From Nocardioidaceae bacterium (GTDB taxonomy: Bacteria > Actinomycetota > Actinomycetes > Propionibacteriales > Nocardioidaceae), in NCBI GenBank assembly GCA_030655315.1, contig JAURVT010000005.1, forward strand, positions 1 through 64,000: a stretch of 64,000 nucleotides of DNA, given 5' to 3'. Of the stretch, positions 62,261 through 64,000 are shown in pieces. The first letter of the stretch is position 1, and the number at the start of each line of letters is the position of its first letter. Below the pieces are notes generated by a model that searched no databases, had not been told where the DNA came from, and worked only from the letters and a program-made list of their open reading frames with translations. Made by a program: the position numbers and the translations under genes.

Positions 62261-62266
62261 TAGCGT
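62261..62266 (+). promoter_or_regulatory. Possible -10 element TAGCGT for the M28 peptidase gene
   Basis: TAGCGT lies 8 nt before ATG 62275, consistent with a near-leaderless transcript separate from recAX. Confidence 0.35.
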
Positions 62267-62274
62267 CGGGACAC

Positions 62275-63255
62275 ATGCGGACCCCTCGCCTCCACGTCCT
62301 GGGTGCGGCCGTCGTGACGATGGCCGCGCTGTCGGCGTGCAGCGGCGAGACCGACGCGCGGCGCCCGTTGCCCACGGCGACGTCCTCGCCCGTGCCCTCG
62401 GCCTCGCCCAGCCCGTCCCCGACGGTCACCCCGTCGTCGGCGGCACCGGTCCGCGTGGACGCGGACGCCGCGATGGCCACCGTCACCCACCTGAGCGAGA
62501 CGATCGGCCGGCGGCACGCGACGTCCCGCGCCTACGAGCGTGCCGCGGACTGGGTGGAGGGGCGGTTCGCCGGTCTCGGGTACACCGTGAGCCGGCAACC
62601 GGTCGACGTGCCGGCCGGCAACACCTGGGGCGTCGACGTCCCCGCCGGCACCGTCGACAACGTCGTGGCCGACCCGCCGGGCTTCGACCCCACCCGGCCG
62701 CACGCCGTGGTGGGGGCCCACCTCGACACCATCCCGCGAGCGCCCGGGGCCGAGGACAACGCCTCCGGCGTCGCGGTGCTCCTCGAGCTGGCCAGGATGG
62801 CGCGGGCCGAGCAGCCCGGCGTCCCGGTGCGGATGGTCGCCTTCGGCGCCGAGGAGCCGCGGGGTCCGAGCGACGACGACCACCACTACGGCTCGCAGGA
62901 GTACGTCGCGCAGCTGGACGACGCCCAACGCGAGGCCCTGGTGGGCATGGTCGCCCTCGACCGGGTGGGCGTGCGTGGACCCGCCGTCCCGGTCTGCAAC
63001 GGCGGCGACGACGACGGCACCCGCGACGAGCTGGTGCGGGCCGCGCGGGCGTCCGACACCCCGCACACCGCCTGCGGCGACAACCGCTCCAGCGACCACT
63101 GGTCCTTCGAGCGTGACGGCCTGCCGGGCGCACGTCTCGGCTCGATCCCGTATGCGGGCTACCACTCGCCGGGCGACACCGTGGAGGTCGTGTCGCAGAA
63201 CCAGCTCGTCCGGACCGGCACCATCGCCTGGACGTGGATGCAGCGGCTCGGCTGA
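62275..63255 (+). CDS. M28-family zinc aminopeptidase, predicted lipoprotein
   Basis: The 326-residue product has a lipoprotein signal with lipobox LSAC, a Ser/Pro linker and an M28 catalytic domain. Candidate zinc ligands are His in GAHLDT, Asp in EDNASGVAVLLE, Glu in FGAEEPRG, Asp in VALDRVG and His in YAGYHSPGDT. It should act as an extracellular, membrane-attached aminopeptidase. It converges with the CapA-type gene 15 nt away and is unrelated to recA function. Confidence 0.9.
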   Translation: MRTPRLHVLGAAVVTMAALSACSGETDARRPLPTATSSPVPSASPSPSPTVTPSSAAPVRVDADAAMATVTHLSETIGRRHATSRAYERAADWVEGRFAGLGYTVSRQPVDVPAGNTWGVDVPAGTVDNVVADPPGFDPTRPHAVVGAHLDTIPRAPGAEDNASGVAVLLELARMARAEQPGVPVRMVAFGAEEPRGPSDDDHHYGSQEYVAQLDDAQREALVGMVALDRVGVRGPAVPVCNGGDDDGTRDELVRAARASDTPHTACGDNRSSDHWSFERDGLPGARLGSIPYAGYHSPGDTVEVVSQNQLVRTGTIAWTWMQRLG

Positions 63256-63270
63256 GCGCTCCTCCGGGGC

Positions 63271-64000
63271 TCAGCGCAGCCGGTCGTAGGGCGCGCGGCT
63301 CTCGCTGCGGACGTCGCGCAGGATCGACGCCGCCCGCTCGCCGGTGACCGGGCGCGGGGCGAGGTCGTCACCGATCACGTACGGCACCGGGTCGAGCGCC
63401 ACCAGGCGTCCGCCCCAGAACACCGCCTCCAGGACGATGCCCTCCTGGGTCTGCCGGCTGAAGTCCATGTCGAACACGAAGTTGCCGAGCGAGTGCACCA
63501 CCGGGACGGCGCCGATCGTCTCCCAGCCCTGCACCCAGTGCGGGTGACCGCCGACCACGAGGTCGGCGCCCGCGTCGGCGAAGGCGCGGGCCATCTGACG
63601 TTGGCTCTGCTCGGGCCGGTGCGTGTACTGGGTGCCCCAGTGGGGGACGACCACCACGGCGTCCACCTCGGCGTCGAGGGCGCGGACGTCCGCGGCGACG
63701 CGGTCCAGCTGCGCACGGTCGAGCGGGCCGGTGCGGGGCGGCGCGTCGATCCGGTTGGTCCCGGGACGGGTCGCGGTCGCGGCGGGCGTCTCGCCGATCG
63801 AGTCGGTCGCGACGAACCCGATGCGCACCCCGTCGTGCTCGACGACGGCCGGGCGTCTCGCCTCGTCGAGGTCGCGTCCGCCGCCCACGGTGGCGAAGGC
63901 GTCGAGCCGGGCGAGGGTCCGCTCGATGGCCGTGGCGCCGTAGTCGCCCAGGTGGTTGTTGGCCAGACCCACGACGTCGATCCCGGCAGCGGTCAGCCCC
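63271..64000 (-). CDS. CapA-family (PgsA poly-gamma-glutamate-type) metallophosphoesterase, 5' end outside window
   Basis: The partial frame is open to the window edge and includes IDVVGLANNHLGDYG, VVVPHWGTQY, VVGGHPHWVQGWE and HSLGNFVFDM. This pattern is diagnostic of the CapA domain, a calcineurin-like fold found in poly-gamma-glutamate synthesis proteins and in many secreted proteins of uncertain role. About 243 C-terminal residues are present and the N terminus lies beyond base 64000. Another capsule gene is not visible, so a role in poly-gamma-glutamate cannot be claimed. Confidence 0.88.
   Translation of the reverse strand, partial: GLTAAGIDVVGLANNHLGDYGATAIERTLARLDAFATVGGGRDLDEARRPAVVEHDGVRIGFVATDSIGETPAATATRPGTNRIDAPPRTGPLDRAQLDRVAADVRALDAEVDAVVVVPHWGTQYTHRPEQSQRQMARAFADAGADLVVGGHPHWVQGWETIGAVPVVHSLGNFVFDMDFSRQTQEGIVLEAVFWGGRLVALDPVPYVIGDDLAPRPVTGERAASILRDVRSESRAPYDRLR

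Noticed and set aside
63271-64000. Reading the CapA-type gene as complete from a GTG at 63972.
   Set aside because: The frame continues upstream with conserved family residues (AGIDVVG) to the window edge, so the gene is truncated by the window.

Overview
The window is chromosomal DNA from a very GC-rich actinobacterium, most likely of the order Propionibacteriales (Nocardioidaceae such as Aeromicrobium or Nocardioides). This rests on the conserved actinobacterial gene order (infB-rbfA-truB ... ribF ... rpsO-pnp-M16 peptidase ... dapB ... thyA-folA, dapA-rnj ... ftsK-rodZ-rimO-pgsA-cinA-clgR ... recA-recX), the frequent GTG and TTG starts, the four-base stop/start overlaps and many leaderless-type promoters. 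The family assignment is inference. No rRNA, tRNA, CRISPR array, IS element or phage gene was recognised. The genes are densely packed and almost every base is assigned.

Layout. 1-3.9 kb: translation genes infB (5' end outside the window), rbfA and truB. 4.0-11.2 kb: accessory block with a DUF222/HNH gene under a LexA box, a phospholipase-D family protein, an Asp-rich secreted repeat protein coupled to a Ser/Thr kinase, and a minus-strand unit of an Asp-rich anchored protein, histidine kinase, response regulator and LysE-type exporter. 11.3-19.7 kb: ribF, a membrane protein, two tandem SGNH hydrolases, rpsO, pnp and an M16 peptidase. 19.7-27.7 kb: second accessory block with a P450, a secreted CocE/X-Pro-type hydrolase, short repeats, a second LexA-box DUF222/HNH gene, a VOC protein, a metallophosphoesterase with an in-frame stop, and an AAA ATPase. 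27.7-38.6 kb: dapB, a six-gene minus-strand unit including azlCD, thyA-folA, a thioesterase, dapA-rnj, and an amylosucrase-like enzyme. 38.7-47.5 kb: ftsK, an enlarged RodZ-like protein, a 108-bp tandem repeat, rimO-pgsA-cinA, clgR and a LuxR-type regulator. 47.5-53.3 kb: a Nei-type glycosylase and giant Lhr helicase, then DUF3046. 53.4-60.4 kb: SDR, mtnP-epimerase, a multi-pass membrane protein, and a four-gene unit (GT2, DUF2064, methyltransferase, GGCT-like). 60.4-64 kb: recA with two kinds of damage-responsive promoter, recX, an M28 lipoprotein peptidase and a partial CapA-type protein.

The most interesting signal is regulatory. The promoter of the Asp-rich protein/histidine kinase/response regulator unit and the promoter of the secreted repeat protein/kinase pair share one architecture: three 11-nt direct repeats with TCTCA-type cores, a 5-nt gap, then a CAGNNT hexamer. 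This points to an autoregulated OmpR-type regulon joining two envelope modules that each begin with a small Asp-rich exported protein. A second theme is DNA damage. LexA boxes precede both DUF222/HNH genes and recA, recA also has a RecA-NDp (PafBC-type) promoter, and a weaker version lies before lhr.
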